This document shows, in pieces, positions 1 to 7,201 of a stretch of DNA of 11,386 bases. The stretch is from Acidimicrobiaceae bacterium. GTDB taxonomy: Bacteria > Actinomycetota > Acidimicrobiia > Acidimicrobiales > Bog-793. The stretch lies in assembly GCA_027459565.1 (NCBI GenBank), contig DAIDIA010000236.1, positions 1 to 11,386 of the forward strand, in the 5' to 3' direction. Each line of letters opens with the position of its first letter. Positions within the stretch are counted from its first letter, which is position 1. Below the pieces are notes generated by a model. It saw nothing but the letters and a program-made list of their open reading frames with translations. It was not told where the DNA came from and made no database searches. Made by a program: the position numbers and the translations under genes.

Positions 1-1062
1 GGCGCTGATGCTCTCGCGCCCCTGACGGCCGAGCAACACCACCTCGTCACCCGGCACGATTTCGCCGATACCCGCGCAATCGACCATGATCTGGTCCATC
101 GTGACGTTGCCGATGATTCTCCGACGCCGCCCACGAATGAGCACCTCACCTCCCGTCTCTCCAAGTTTGCGCGGCAGGCCGTCTGCGTAGCCGATCGGCA
201 CCACCGCGACATCGCTGTCTCGTTCGAGCGCCCTGCGTCTCCCGTAGCTTGGTCTCTCGCCTGCATCGAGGGTCCGCACAAAGCTCACCCGCGCCTTCAA
301 CGACAGTACCGGTTCAAGTTCTCGGCCAAGTTCTGCCTGCAGGTCGGGCGAGGGCAGATACCCGTAGAGCGCGATGCCACAGCGCACCCAGTCGCGTCGC
401 GCGCCGGGACGGGCGATGGCCGCTGCACTGTTCGCAAGATGGTGGATCGGAGCGACAATTCCATGGGCCGCGAGGGCGTTGACCGTCGCGTCGAAGATCG
501 CAATCTGGACTCCGGTGTAGGGGTCATCAGCCACATCAGCGACGCTCAAGTGCGTCCAGATCCCCTCGAGATCGAGCGCATCGCTGTCGACGACCAGACG
601 CGCGAGTCCGAGCACGTCCTGGGGGTCGGCTCCAACCCGATGCATTCCCGTATCGATCTTGAGGTGCACGCCCGCGCGCACGTCGAGTGCTTGCGCGGCG
701 TTGTGCGCTGCGATGATTCCATCGATCGAATAGAGCGTAGGAGTGATGCCGTTCGCGATACACGCCGACATCGCCTGGGGGCGCGGTTCGGAGAGAAGGA
801 GGATCGGCGCCTCGATGCCGGTCTCGCGTAACGCGAGTCCCTCCTCGACCAAGGCGACCGCGAGTCGCGCCGCGCCAGCGCGCAGGACCTCTTGGGCGAC
901 GACAACGGCGCTGTGGCCATACCCATCGGCCTTGACGACGGCGCACAGCTCCGATGGCGAGACGTGATCGAGCAATGTCTTCGCGTTGTGCGCAAGTGCG
1001 TCGCAGTCAATCTCTGCCCAAACAGGTCGAAAGATCGCGCCCGAGGATGCCTCAGAGCCCAT
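1..1062 (-). CDS. alr: alanine racemase, PLP-dependent (3' end outside window)
   Basis: This enzyme interconverts L- and D-alanine in the cytoplasm and so supplies D-Ala for peptidoglycan. The 354 codons present are open to the left edge, so the C-terminus is missing; family members are usually about 360-390 residues. Visible landmarks are WAEID near residues 15-19, the PLP-lysine motif AVVKADGYGHS with Lys44, the cofactor motif RCGIALYG, the catalytic tyrosine in PSYGRRR (Tyr273) followed by VPIGYADG, and a late NVTMDQIMVDC segment. Both catalytic residues, Lys44 and Tyr273, are present. The ATG at 1062 is preceded by GGAG at 5-nt spacing. A GTG at 1077 is in frame but has no good ribosome binding site. 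The gene lies 51 nt after nnr and is probably transcribed with it. Confidence 0.96.
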   Translation of the reverse strand, partial: MGSEASSGAIFRPVWAEIDCDALAHNAKTLLDHVSPSELCAVVKADGYGHSAVVVAQEVLRAGAARLAVALVEEGLALRETGIEAPILLLSEPRPQAMSACIANGITPTLYSIDGIIAAHNAAQALDVRAGVHLKIDTGMHRVGADPQDVLGLARLVVDSDALDLEGIWTHLSVADVADDPYTGVQIAIFDATVNALAAHGIVAPIHHLANSAAAIARPGARRDWVRCGIALYGYLPSPDLQAELGRELEPVLSLKARVSFVRTLDAGERPSYGRRRALERDSDVAVVPIGYADGLPRKLGETGGEVLIRGRRRRIIGNVTMDQIMVDCAGIGEIVPGDEVVLLGRQGRESISA

Positions 1063-1113
1063 CTGAGCTCCGCGCACTGGCCGCCGATCCGGCGAAGATG
1101 ATCGCGCGGCGGG

Positions 1114-2481
1114 TCACGATTGCCCCATCATCTGGGCAATGAGCGCCGGAAGATCCGAGGCAATGAGCCCGCTTCCATGGAACAGCCGGCTCGCTCGACC
1201 GTGCAGATACGCACCGATTGCCGCAGCGCGCAGCGGAGCGAGCCCGCTGGCCAAAAGCGCTCCGATCACGCCGCTCAAGACGTCGCCCGTACCCGCAGTC
1301 GCGAGCGTGCTCGAACCCGAATTGATCAAGAACACCTCGCCCGCGGCGCCTGCGACGATCGTCGTCGGTCCCTTCAGGAGCACCACGGCGCCGAGCCGCT
1401 CTGCAAGTGACTGCGCATCGCCGATCCGGTCGACACTCGGGGCTCTCCCGAAGAGTCTCGCGAACTCTCCGTCGTGGGGCGTGACGATGACGTTGGGATT
1501 GTGCGAGAACATCGGTCCATCCGTGGCCGAGATCGTCCCGATCGCACTCAATCCATCCGCGTCGATGACTATTGGAACGCCGGTGACCGAGAAGATGACG
1601 TCGCGCGTCGCGCGGAGCACCGCGGGGTCGAGCGACAGTCCCGGACCGACGATGAGGGCGCGGCACCGCGCGAGCTCGCTCGCGACCTCGGTGACCGCGC
1701 CTTCGAAGGAGATCGCCAGCGAGACTGCCTCCGTCAGGTCGTAATCACCAGCCGACACACCCGGAGCCCCGAGTCGAACCATGCTCGCGCCCGCGCGCAG
1801 TGCCCCGAGTGCGCAAAGGTGGGCCGCTCCGGTCATTCCCGGCGAACCGGCGAGAATCAGGACCGCTCGATTCCACTTGTGCGCGTCGGCGGAACGACCG
1901 GGAACGGCCCCGACGAGATCGTCATCTTCGAGGAGCCAGGAACCTCTCGCGTCAACCTGCAAGCCGATCCGATCAAGGATGATCTCTCCCGAATGCGATG
2001 GTCCATCGTTGATGAAGAGGCCCGGCTTGTAGGCACCAAAGGTCACGGTGACATCGGCGCGCACGGCCCCAGGAGACGCAACGCCGGTCATCGCATCGAC
2101 ACCGCTTGCAATATCGAGCGCGAGCACCTTGGTCGCTCCGAGGATGCGCGGCGCCACATAGTCACCACGAAAACCCGTTCCAAAGGCCCCGTCGACCACG
2201 AGATCGGCCTCGATGGCCATCGCGGTCGCCTCTTCGACGCTGACCACGGCGACGTGTGCTCCGCGCGCGCGAAGGACCCTCGCGCAGCTTCTCGCGTCAT
2301 CGCCGTTGTGGCCCTTGCCCGCGACGACCACGATGCGCCTTCCATAGGCCCCTCCCAGCATCCGCAGCGCCACCATCGCCGCGCCGTATCCGGCGCGGTC
2401 GATCAGCCGGTCAAGACCATCTCGGGCAATTGCCCTCGCATCGATTTCACGCATCTGCTCGACACTGACAACCGGTTGCAT
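1114..2481 (-). CDS. nnr: bifunctional NAD(P)H-hydrate repair enzyme (epimerase + ADP/ATP-dependent dehydratase)
   Basis: This 455-residue protein repairs hydrated NADH and NADPH. Residues about 1-195 match the YjeF N-terminal epimerase domain: the loop GKGHNGDDAR (55-64), GAFGTGFRG (98-106), DIASGVD (123-129) and TFGAYKPG. Residues about 200-455 match the ribokinase-like dehydratase: GPGLS near 279-283, DADGL near 307-311, TPHDGE (334-339), LKGPTT (369-374) and AGTGDVLSG with the likely catalytic Asp400. The two-domain length is normal for the bacterial fusion. The epimerase loop differs from the common GNNGGDG form, and DIASGVD has Ala where Pro is usual. The ATG at 2481 is 12 nt after the acpS stop. 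No strong Shine-Dalgarno sequence is visible, so translation may be coupled to acpS. Confidence 0.95.
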   Translation of the reverse strand: MQPVVSVEQMREIDARAIARDGLDRLIDRAGYGAAMVALRMLGGAYGRRIVVVAGKGHNGDDARSCARVLRARGAHVAVVSVEEATAMAIEADLVVDGAFGTGFRGDYVAPRILGATKVLALDIASGVDAMTGVASPGAVRADVTVTFGAYKPGLFINDGPSHSGEIILDRIGLQVDARGSWLLEDDDLVGAVPGRSADAHKWNRAVLILAGSPGMTGAAHLCALGALRAGASMVRLGAPGVSAGDYDLTEAVSLAISFEGAVTEVASELARCRALIVGPGLSLDPAVLRATRDVIFSVTGVPIVIDADGLSAIGTISATDGPMFSHNPNVIVTPHDGEFARLFGRAPSVDRIGDAQSLAERLGAVVLLKGPTTIVAGAAGEVFLINSGSSTLATAGTGDVLSGVIGALLASGLAPLRAAAIGAYLHGRASRLFHGSGLIASDLPALIAQMMGQS

Positions 2482-2493
2482 TCGCGGTCGCGC

Positions 2494-2868
2494 CTAACGC
2501 GGTCCGTCGACGACGACCACCGCGGAGGCAATCAGGTCCGTGTGGGTCATCGAAAGGTGGATCTCGTCAACGGACAGCGCATCTGCGCGTTCCCTTGCTC
2601 GCCCGCTGACGAGAAGCGAGGGGGCCCCGGAGCTCTGGCGGGTGATCTCTATGTCGCGAAAGGCAATCTCGAAGATCCCGACGCCAAGGGCCTTCATCGT
2701 CGCCTCCTTTGCGGCAAAACGCGCAGCGAGACCCGGTATGGGATCGATCCGGCCACTCAGCGATTCGATCTCCTGAACGGTGAAGACGCGATTGACGAGC
2801 GCCGGCCGGCGTCCGAGGACGTTGCGAAACCGCTCCACTTCGACTGCGTCAATTCCGATACCGATCAT
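2494..2868 (-). CDS. acpS: holo-[acyl-carrier-protein] synthase
   Basis: AcpS transfers 4'-phosphopantetheine from CoA to the serine of acyl carrier protein and so activates it for fatty acid synthesis. The 124-residue product has the family's usual length and begins with MIGIGIDAVEVERF, which carries the magnesium-binding Asp7. The second signature, GLAARFAAKEATMKALG, places the second metal-binding acidic residue at Glu55. The C-terminus has the SMTHTD...ASAVVVV strand typical of the family. The ATG at 2868 was chosen because the family starts right at this first strand. The ATG at 2925 would add 19 unrelated residues. No Shine-Dalgarno sequence precedes 2868; instead a TAATTT hexamer ends 7 nt before the ATG. 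The gene sits 76 nt after glmS and 12 nt before nnr. Confidence 0.95.
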   Translation of the reverse strand: MIGIGIDAVEVERFRNVLGRRPALVNRVFTVQEIESLSGRIDPIPGLAARFAAKEATMKALGVGIFEIAFRDIEITRQSSGAPSLLVSGRARERADALSVDEIHLSMTHTDLIASAVVVVDGPR

Positions 2869-2875
2869 TGCGTGA

Positions 2876-2881
2876 AAATTA
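2876..2881 (-). promoter_or_regulatory. possible -10 element for a leaderless acpS transcript
   Basis: The hexamer TAATTT fits the TAnnnT pattern of actinobacterial -10 elements. Its end is 7 nt from the acpS ATG, so a transcript from it would begin at or next to the start codon. The lack of any Shine-Dalgarno sequence before acpS agrees with this. No convincing -35 element is visible at 17-nt spacing, so this is a weak call. Confidence 0.25.
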
Positions 2882-2944
2882 GCCGCTGGATTGGACTTCG
2901 CCTGCGACGGCACCCGCTGAGGCAAAAACGAGCGTCAGCTTCGC

Positions 2945-4792
2945 CTATTCGACCGTTACGACCTTTGCAAGGTTGCGTGGACGATCGGGGTCATTCCCCC
3001 GGGCACGAGCGATTGCATAGGCGAAACACTGCAGCGGAACGACATCGATGATCGGAGAGCAGAACTCCATCGTTGCGGGAACGGACAGAACCGCATCGAC
3101 GAGAGACTCCGTCTCGTCGTCGCCCTCCTCGGCTACGGCAATGATGGTCGCGCCGCGCGCGCGCATCTCCTCGACATTCGCCATCACCTTTTCCCACAAT
3201 GTGGTGCGGGTTGCGACCACGACGACGATCGCCCCCGGTTCGATCAATGCGATCGGCCCGTGCTTCATCTCTCCCGCGGGATACGCTTCAGCGCGCACGT
3301 AGGCGAGCTCTTTCAGCTTCAATGCGCCCTCAAGCGCGATTGGATAACCGATCCGCCGGCCGAGAAAATAGAAATCATTGACGTCCGCGTACCGCTGCGC
3401 GACGGAAAAGTACTCCTCGATCTTGTCGAGACAGCGCGTGATCAGCCGCGGTGTCTCAATCAGGGCCGCGCCTGCCCTCGTCAGAGAGGCCGCATCAATC
3501 ACGCCCCTTGCAATGGCAAGATGCAGGGCGAAGGCCTCGAGGAGGGCGATCTGTGCGAGGTGACACTTCGTCGAGGCGACGCCAATCTCCGGTCCGGCGC
3601 GCGTGTAGAGCACCGCGTCCGCCTCGCGCGCCATCACCGAGCCCACGACATTTGTCACTGCGACCGTCGTCGCGCCCTGAAGCTTCGCCTCACGCATCGC
3701 GTGCAGCGTGTCAACGGACTCACCCGATTGGCTGACCACGACGACGAGTGTCTCCGGCCCGATCACCGCCCCCCGATAGCGGAACTCACTTGCCACCTCT
3801 GCCGATGCCGGGACGCGGGCAAAGTGCTCGGTCGCGAGGCTCGCGCTCAGTGCAGCGTGGTAACTCGATCCACATGCGAGGAAGACGACCCGATGAAAGG
3901 CAGCAAGCTGGCTCCGCGTCAGGCCCAGCTCCTCGAAATCCGTTGTTCCATCATCCGCGAAGCGGCCGAGCAGGGTCTCCGCGACCGCGGAGGGCTGTTC
4001 ATGGATCTCCTTGGTCATGAAGTCGTCGTAGCCGCCCTTCTGTGCCGCCCGGACGTCCCAGGTGACCCGCAGCGGCGACAGTTCGACAAGGCCACCTTCG
4101 AGGTCGGTGACCCTGATCTCGTTCGGGCGAACCTCCGCGACCTCATCGTCGCCAAGCGTGAAGAGTTCGCGCGTCATGGGCAACAACGCGGCGATGTCTG
4201 ACGCGACATAACCAACTGACGGGCCAGTGCCGATAATCAATGGCGATGTCCGGCGCGCTGCGACGAGCAGGTCGGGCTCGTCCGCGAGCACGATGCAGAG
4301 AGCGAAATCACCGCGCAGCTCGCGCACCGCGCTGCGCACGGCATCGGCGGGCGCGAGCCCACGGAGGTGCTCCCGTTCGATCAGGTGCGCGACGACCTCG
4401 GTATCGGTCGCGGAGGACATCGAATGCCCCTCGGCCACAAGCGCCGCAGCGAGTTCGCGGTGATTTTCAATGATGCCGTTGTGGACAACGGAGATTGCAC
4501 CGGTGCAATCGGCGTGAGGGTGGGCATTGTCATGTGTCGGAGCGCCGTGTGTGGCCCAACGCGTGTGGCCGATTCCCGCGCCTGGCGAGACCGGCCAGAC
4601 GAGCGACGGATCGCCGAGATCGGCGATCGCGTGGCCCTGTTCGGCAGAGCGATGTCGGGTGATGCCACTTCCATCTCGATCGACGATCGCGATACCTGCC
4701 GAGTCATAACCGCGGTATTCGAGTGTCTCGAGACCCTCCCGGAGGATACGCAGCGCGTCGCTCGAGCCGGTGAGTCCAATGATTCCGCACAT
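2945..4792 (-). CDS. glmS: glutamine-fructose-6-phosphate aminotransferase (isomerizing)
   Basis: GlmS makes glucosamine-6-phosphate from fructose-6-phosphate and glutamine, the first committed step toward UDP-GlcNAc. The 615-residue length is normal. The N-terminal class II glutaminase domain begins MCGIIG, with Cys2 as nucleophile after Met removal, then HTRWATHG (76-83) and HNGIIEN (104-110). Two SIS sugar-isomerase domains follow. The first carries CGSSYHA (307-313) and SQSGES (354-359). The second carries LEGALKLKE with Glu495, then AGEMKHGPIALIE with His511. The tail DRPRNLAKVVTVE carries the conserved active-site Lys610. The ATG at 4792 has a close AGGGGA ribosome binding site. The gene lies 69 nt after glmM, so consecutive enzymes of one pathway are adjacent. 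Confidence 0.98.
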   Translation of the reverse strand: MCGIIGLTGSSDALRILREGLETLEYRGYDSAGIAIVDRDGSGITRHRSAEQGHAIADLGDPSLVWPVSPGAGIGHTRWATHGAPTHDNAHPHADCTGAISVVHNGIIENHRELAAALVAEGHSMSSATDTEVVAHLIEREHLRGLAPADAVRSAVRELRGDFALCIVLADEPDLLVAARRTSPLIIGTGPSVGYVASDIAALLPMTRELFTLGDDEVAEVRPNEIRVTDLEGGLVELSPLRVTWDVRAAQKGGYDDFMTKEIHEQPSAVAETLLGRFADDGTTDFEELGLTRSQLAAFHRVVFLACGSSYHAALSASLATEHFARVPASAEVASEFRYRGAVIGPETLVVVVSQSGESVDTLHAMREAKLQGATTVAVTNVVGSVMAREADAVLYTRAGPEIGVASTKCHLAQIALLEAFALHLAIARGVIDAASLTRAGAALIETPRLITRCLDKIEEYFSVAQRYADVNDFYFLGRRIGYPIALEGALKLKELAYVRAEAYPAGEMKHGPIALIEPGAIVVVVATRTTLWEKVMANVEEMRARGATIIAVAEEGDDETESLVDAVLSVPATMEFCSPIIDVVPLQCFAYAIARARGNDPDRPRNLAKVVTVE

Positions 4793-4819
4793 AGTCCCCT
4801 CAGGCTAATGCCGACTCGC

Positions 4820-4847
4820 GAGACCGATCCGTCACCGGATGAGACCG
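4820..4847 (-). promoter_or_regulatory. palindrome flanked by direct repeats in the glmM-glmS gap
   Basis: On the plus strand, GAGACCG occurs at 4820-4826 and again at 4841-4847, 21 bp apart, which is about two helical turns. Between them, 4827-4840 is a perfect 5-bp inverted repeat. In the minus-strand transcript it would fold as AUCCG-GUGA-CGGAU, with a GNRA-type tetraloop. It lies 28-55 nt upstream of the glmS ATG. It could be a small operator or an RNA hairpin, but nothing proves function. It is far too small to be a glmS ribozyme. Confidence 0.25.
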
Positions 4848-4861
4848 GGGCCGAGGCATTC

Positions 4862-6214
4862 CTACCGGCGTGTCATCTCGCTTTCGACGACCTCGACGAG
4901 GTCGTCGACCACCTGTCGAACCTGCTCGACATCCTCTCCTTCGACCATGATCCGCACTCTCGGCTCAGTTCCGCTCGCGCGGATGAAGATCCGTCCCCAA
5001 TCCCCGAGGGAGGGCTCCAAAAGCGAAGCCCTCGCGAAGATCTCGGGATGAGCGTCAAGCTGCGATGGATCATCCACGATGACGTTGTGGATCACCTGGG
5101 GCATGCGCGTCATTGCCCGAGCCGCGAGTTCACCAAGATCCGCGTCTGCGCGGCTGACAAGCTCGATGAGCCTCAGCGCGCTGTAGAGGCCATCGCCGAT
5201 CAGGGCCCGTCGACGAAACACGATGTGTCCGGACTGTTCACCGCCGAGCACGGCTCCATTCAGCTCCATGGCATCGGTCACGTTGCGATCTCCGACGCCA
5301 GTTTCGATCACTGAGATTCCCCGGTCGCCCAGTGAGCGTACGAGTCCGCGATTGCTCATCACGGTCGTCACGACGCGGCGGTCCACTAGAAGCCCGCGTT
5401 CATCGAGGTCAAACGCGAAGAGCGCCAGAAGAACGTCGCCATCGACGACGTTTCCGAAGCGATCACAGGCGATCAGCCGGTCGGCATCTCCGTCAAAGCT
5501 CAGCCCGAGTGTCGCGCTCTCGCGAACGACGGTCTGTGCAAGCAGATGGGGTTCGGTGGCTCCGCAGTGATCGTTGATGTTGGTTCCGTCCGGGGTGTTC
5601 GCGATGAATATTGCGTTGATTCCAAGACGCCCAAAGAGTTCGGGAGCGAGCGTGCTCGCCGCGCCGTTCGCGCAGTCGCAGACCACGAGTGGCGCGCGCG
5701 AGTTCGATAGCGAGACGCTGGACGCGAGGTCATCGACGTAGGACGTACCTGCATGGTCATCAACGGTCAGGCTTCCGACGTCGCGGCCCGTGGGAACGGG
5801 GAACACGGAGATCTCATCACCATGCAAAAGCGCGTTGAGGTCACGTTCGATGACGCGCTCCACATCGGGCGAGAGCTTCGCACCACCGGGGCCGAAGAGT
5901 TTGATGCCGTTGTCGCGGAAGGGATTGTGCGAGGCTGACACCATGGCCACCGGAAGGTTGCGCGTCGCGCCGAGCCATGCGAGGCCCGGGGTGGGAATGA
6001 CTCCAACGTCGATGACGTCAAAACCCTCCGCCGCGATCCCGGCGCTCAGAGCTCCGAGCAGCATCGGACCGGAGTGGCGCGTGTCACGCCCAACGAGGAA
6101 GGCCGTCGAGCCAAGGTGACGCGCTGCGGCCCTGCCCAGCGCGAGCGCTACCTCTGGTCGCAGCTGTGCGTTCGCGACGCCGCGAATTCCATCAGTGCCG
6201 AACACGGTCGACAT
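4862..6214 (-). CDS. glmM: phosphoglucosamine mutase
   Basis: GlmM interconverts glucosamine-6-phosphate and glucosamine-1-phosphate, the step after GlmS on the route to UDP-GlcNAc for peptidoglycan. The 450-residue length is typical. It starts MSTVFGTDGIRG, the canonical N-terminus. The phosphoserine loop MVSASHNPFRDNG places the catalytic Ser95. The metal-binding loop DGDADR is at 241-246, the sugar-recognition loop GGEQSGH at 324-330, and the phosphate-binding loop RASGTEPR at 412-419. All four active-site elements are intact. The ATG at 6214 follows the rpsI stop by 7 nt and has no clear Shine-Dalgarno sequence, so coupling to rpsI translation is likely. Confidence 0.98.
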   Translation of the reverse strand: MSTVFGTDGIRGVANAQLRPEVALALGRAAARHLGSTAFLVGRDTRHSGPMLLGALSAGIAAEGFDVIDVGVIPTPGLAWLGATRNLPVAMVSASHNPFRDNGIKLFGPGGAKLSPDVERVIERDLNALLHGDEISVFPVPTGRDVGSLTVDDHAGTSYVDDLASSVSLSNSRAPLVVCDCANGAASTLAPELFGRLGINAIFIANTPDGTNINDHCGATEPHLLAQTVVRESATLGLSFDGDADRLIACDRFGNVVDGDVLLALFAFDLDERGLLVDRRVVTTVMSNRGLVRSLGDRGISVIETGVGDRNVTDAMELNGAVLGGEQSGHIVFRRRALIGDGLYSALRLIELVSRADADLGELAARAMTRMPQVIHNVIVDDPSQLDAHPEIFARASLLEPSLGDWGRIFIRASGTEPRVRIMVEGEDVEQVRQVVDDLVEVVESEMTRR

Positions 6215-6221
6215 CGAGGAT

Positions 6222-6617
6222 TTAACGCTTTGAGTACTGTGGCGCCTTGCGAGCCTTCTTCAGGCCGTACTTCTTGCTCTCCTTCTCACGCGAATCACGC
6301 GTCAACAGGCCCGCGCGCTTGAGCGCGGCACGCAACTCGGGATCGAGTGCAATCAACCCGCGTGCAATGCCGAGACGCAGCGCACCGGCCTGACCCGCGA
6401 TACCACCGCCATCGATCGTCGCGTCGACGTCGAATACCTCGACCTGATTGGCAACCCTGAGCGCCTCGGTGGCGTGCACGCGAAGCGTCGCAGATGGGAA
6501 GTACTCATCAAGCGAGCGCTTGTTGATCGTGATCGCGCCCGTTCCAGGGCGCAGACGCACCCGGGCAACTGCGCGCTTGCGACGACCTGTTGACTGTACG
6601 AGCGGCTTTGTTGCCAT
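6222..6617 (-). CDS. rpsI: 30S ribosomal protein S9
   Basis: S9 is a small-subunit head protein whose basic C-terminal tail reaches toward the P-site tRNA. The 131-residue product shows the family hallmarks in order: GRRKRAVARVRL near residues 11-22, GGGIAGQAGALRLGIARGL in the middle, and a lysine/arginine-rich end terminating in KAPQYSKR. The ATG at 6617 has a strong GAGGAAGAG ribosome binding site. It lies 15 nt after rplM, the usual partner of rpsI. Confidence 0.98.
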   Translation of the reverse strand: MATKPLVQSTGRRKRAVARVRLRPGTGAITINKRSLDEYFPSATLRVHATEALRVANQVEVFDVDATIDGGGIAGQAGALRLGIARGLIALDPELRAALKRAGLLTRDSREKESKKYGLKKARKAPQYSKR

Positions 6618-6632
6618 GACTCTTCCTCGACC

Positions 6633-7082
6633 TTACGATGCGCGCCGCGTGCTGGGAAACTCCAGCACCGTTGGCATCTGAGCTGCATGTGGATGATTTG
6701 AACCCGCGTAGACCTTGAGTTTTCCGAGCTGCTGGGTGCCAAGCGTGCCCTTGGGGAGCATGCCGCGGACCGCGCGACGTATGAGCTCCTCGGGCTTGGT
6801 CGCGAGCAGCTCTGCGTAGCTGGTTTGGCGAAGTGAACCCGGGTAACCGGAGTGGTGATACGCGAACTTGTTCTCTGCCTTGTCCGAGGACATGACGACC
6901 TTCGAGGCGTTGATCACGATGACGTGATCTCCGGTGTCCATGTGCGGCGCAAAGATTGGCTTGTGCTTCCCGCGCAAGACACGGGCAACTTCCGTCGCGA
7001 GACGGCCAAGGACGAGACCCTCGGCATCGACGACGTGCCACGCACGGACGATCTCACTCGGTTTTGGGGAATACGTACGCAC
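6633..7082 (-). CDS. rplM: 50S ribosomal protein L13
   Basis: L13 is an early-assembling large-subunit protein. The 149-residue product has the conserved segments RTYSPKPSEIVRAWHVVDA, LGRLATEVARVLRGKHKP, DTGDHVIVINASKV and RGMLPKGTLG. The GTG at 7082 was chosen because actinobacterial L13 begins with (M)RTYSPK. It also has AAAGGA 7 nt upstream. An in-frame TTG at 7103 would add seven residues (MRAKDLF) and is less likely. The gene leads the rplM-rpsI pair. It is separated from truA by 119 nt, the largest complete intergenic gap in the window, which holds a possible promoter and a hairpin. Confidence 0.97.
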   Translation of the reverse strand: MRTYSPKPSEIVRAWHVVDAEGLVLGRLATEVARVLRGKHKPIFAPHMDTGDHVIVINASKVVMSSDKAENKFAYHHSGYPGSLRQTSYAELLATKPEELIRRAVRGMLPKGTLGTQQLGKLKVYAGSNHPHAAQMPTVLEFPSTRRAS

Positions 7083-7097
7083 AAAAAGATCCTTTGC

Positions 7098-7113
7098 TCG
7101 CAAGAGTTTGCGA
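7098..7113 (-). promoter_or_regulatory. hairpin in the rplM leader
   Basis: TCGCAA (7098-7103) and TTGCGA (7108-7113) form a perfect 6-bp inverted repeat around a 4-nt loop. In the transcript it would end 2-3 nt upstream of the AAAGGAT ribosome binding site of rplM. It could shape access to the L13 start or be part of a ribosomal-protein autoregulatory leader. No known leader family is recognised. There is no U-tract, so it is not an intrinsic terminator. Confidence 0.35.
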
Positions 7114-7162
7114 CTTGTCTTTGCCCGATCCCCATGTATCGCCGAGGATGGGCCGGCTCACC

Positions 7163-7191
7163 AGCGTAGGCGAGAAACCAGGTCAGGGCAA
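7163..7191 (-). promoter_or_regulatory. possible promoter for rplM-rpsI
   Basis: TTGCCC (7191-7186) and TACGCT (7168-7163) are separated by exactly 17 nt in the truA-rplM gap. They match the TTGnnn and TAnnnT cores of housekeeping sigma-factor promoters. A start site near 7156 would give a leader of roughly 70 nt containing the 7098-7113 hairpin. The hexamers are imperfect and such matches arise by chance, so confidence is low. Confidence 0.3.
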
Positions 7192-7201
7192 ACGGCCCCG
7201 C

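Noticed and set aside
297..1010. Several minus-strand open frames (297-536, 536-946, 546-1010) that could suggest a broken gene
   Set aside because: They are other-frame shadows. The alr frame itself is open without interruption from 1062 to the left edge and carries all motifs.
2869..2925. ATG at 2925 as the acpS start
   Set aside because: It adds 19 residues not found in AcpS, which begins directly with the GIGID strand.
2869..2944. Intrinsic terminator after glmS (GCTGA/TCAGC with a run of T)
   Set aside because: The T run is inside the loop rather than after the stem, and the stem is only 5 bp.
1474..3051. 525-codon open frame on the plus strand opposite nnr, acpS and the glmS 3' end
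   Set aside because: It is in codon register with the antisense of nnr, crosses several real genes, and has no recognisable domain. Long stop-free antisense frames are expected in GC-rich DNA.
4793..4861. glmS ribozyme/riboswitch upstream of glmS
   Set aside because: The gap is only 69 nt, too short for the ribozyme, and no matching core is visible.
3260..5314. Plus-strand open frames of 313 and 315 codons (3260-4201 and 4367-5314) opposite glmS and glmM
   Set aside because: Their residues are arginine-rich and low-information, they match no family, and both lie opposite well-supported genes.
7083..7103. TTG at 7103 as the rplM start
   Set aside because: The GTG at 7082 has a better ribosome binding site and matches the conserved L13 N-terminus.
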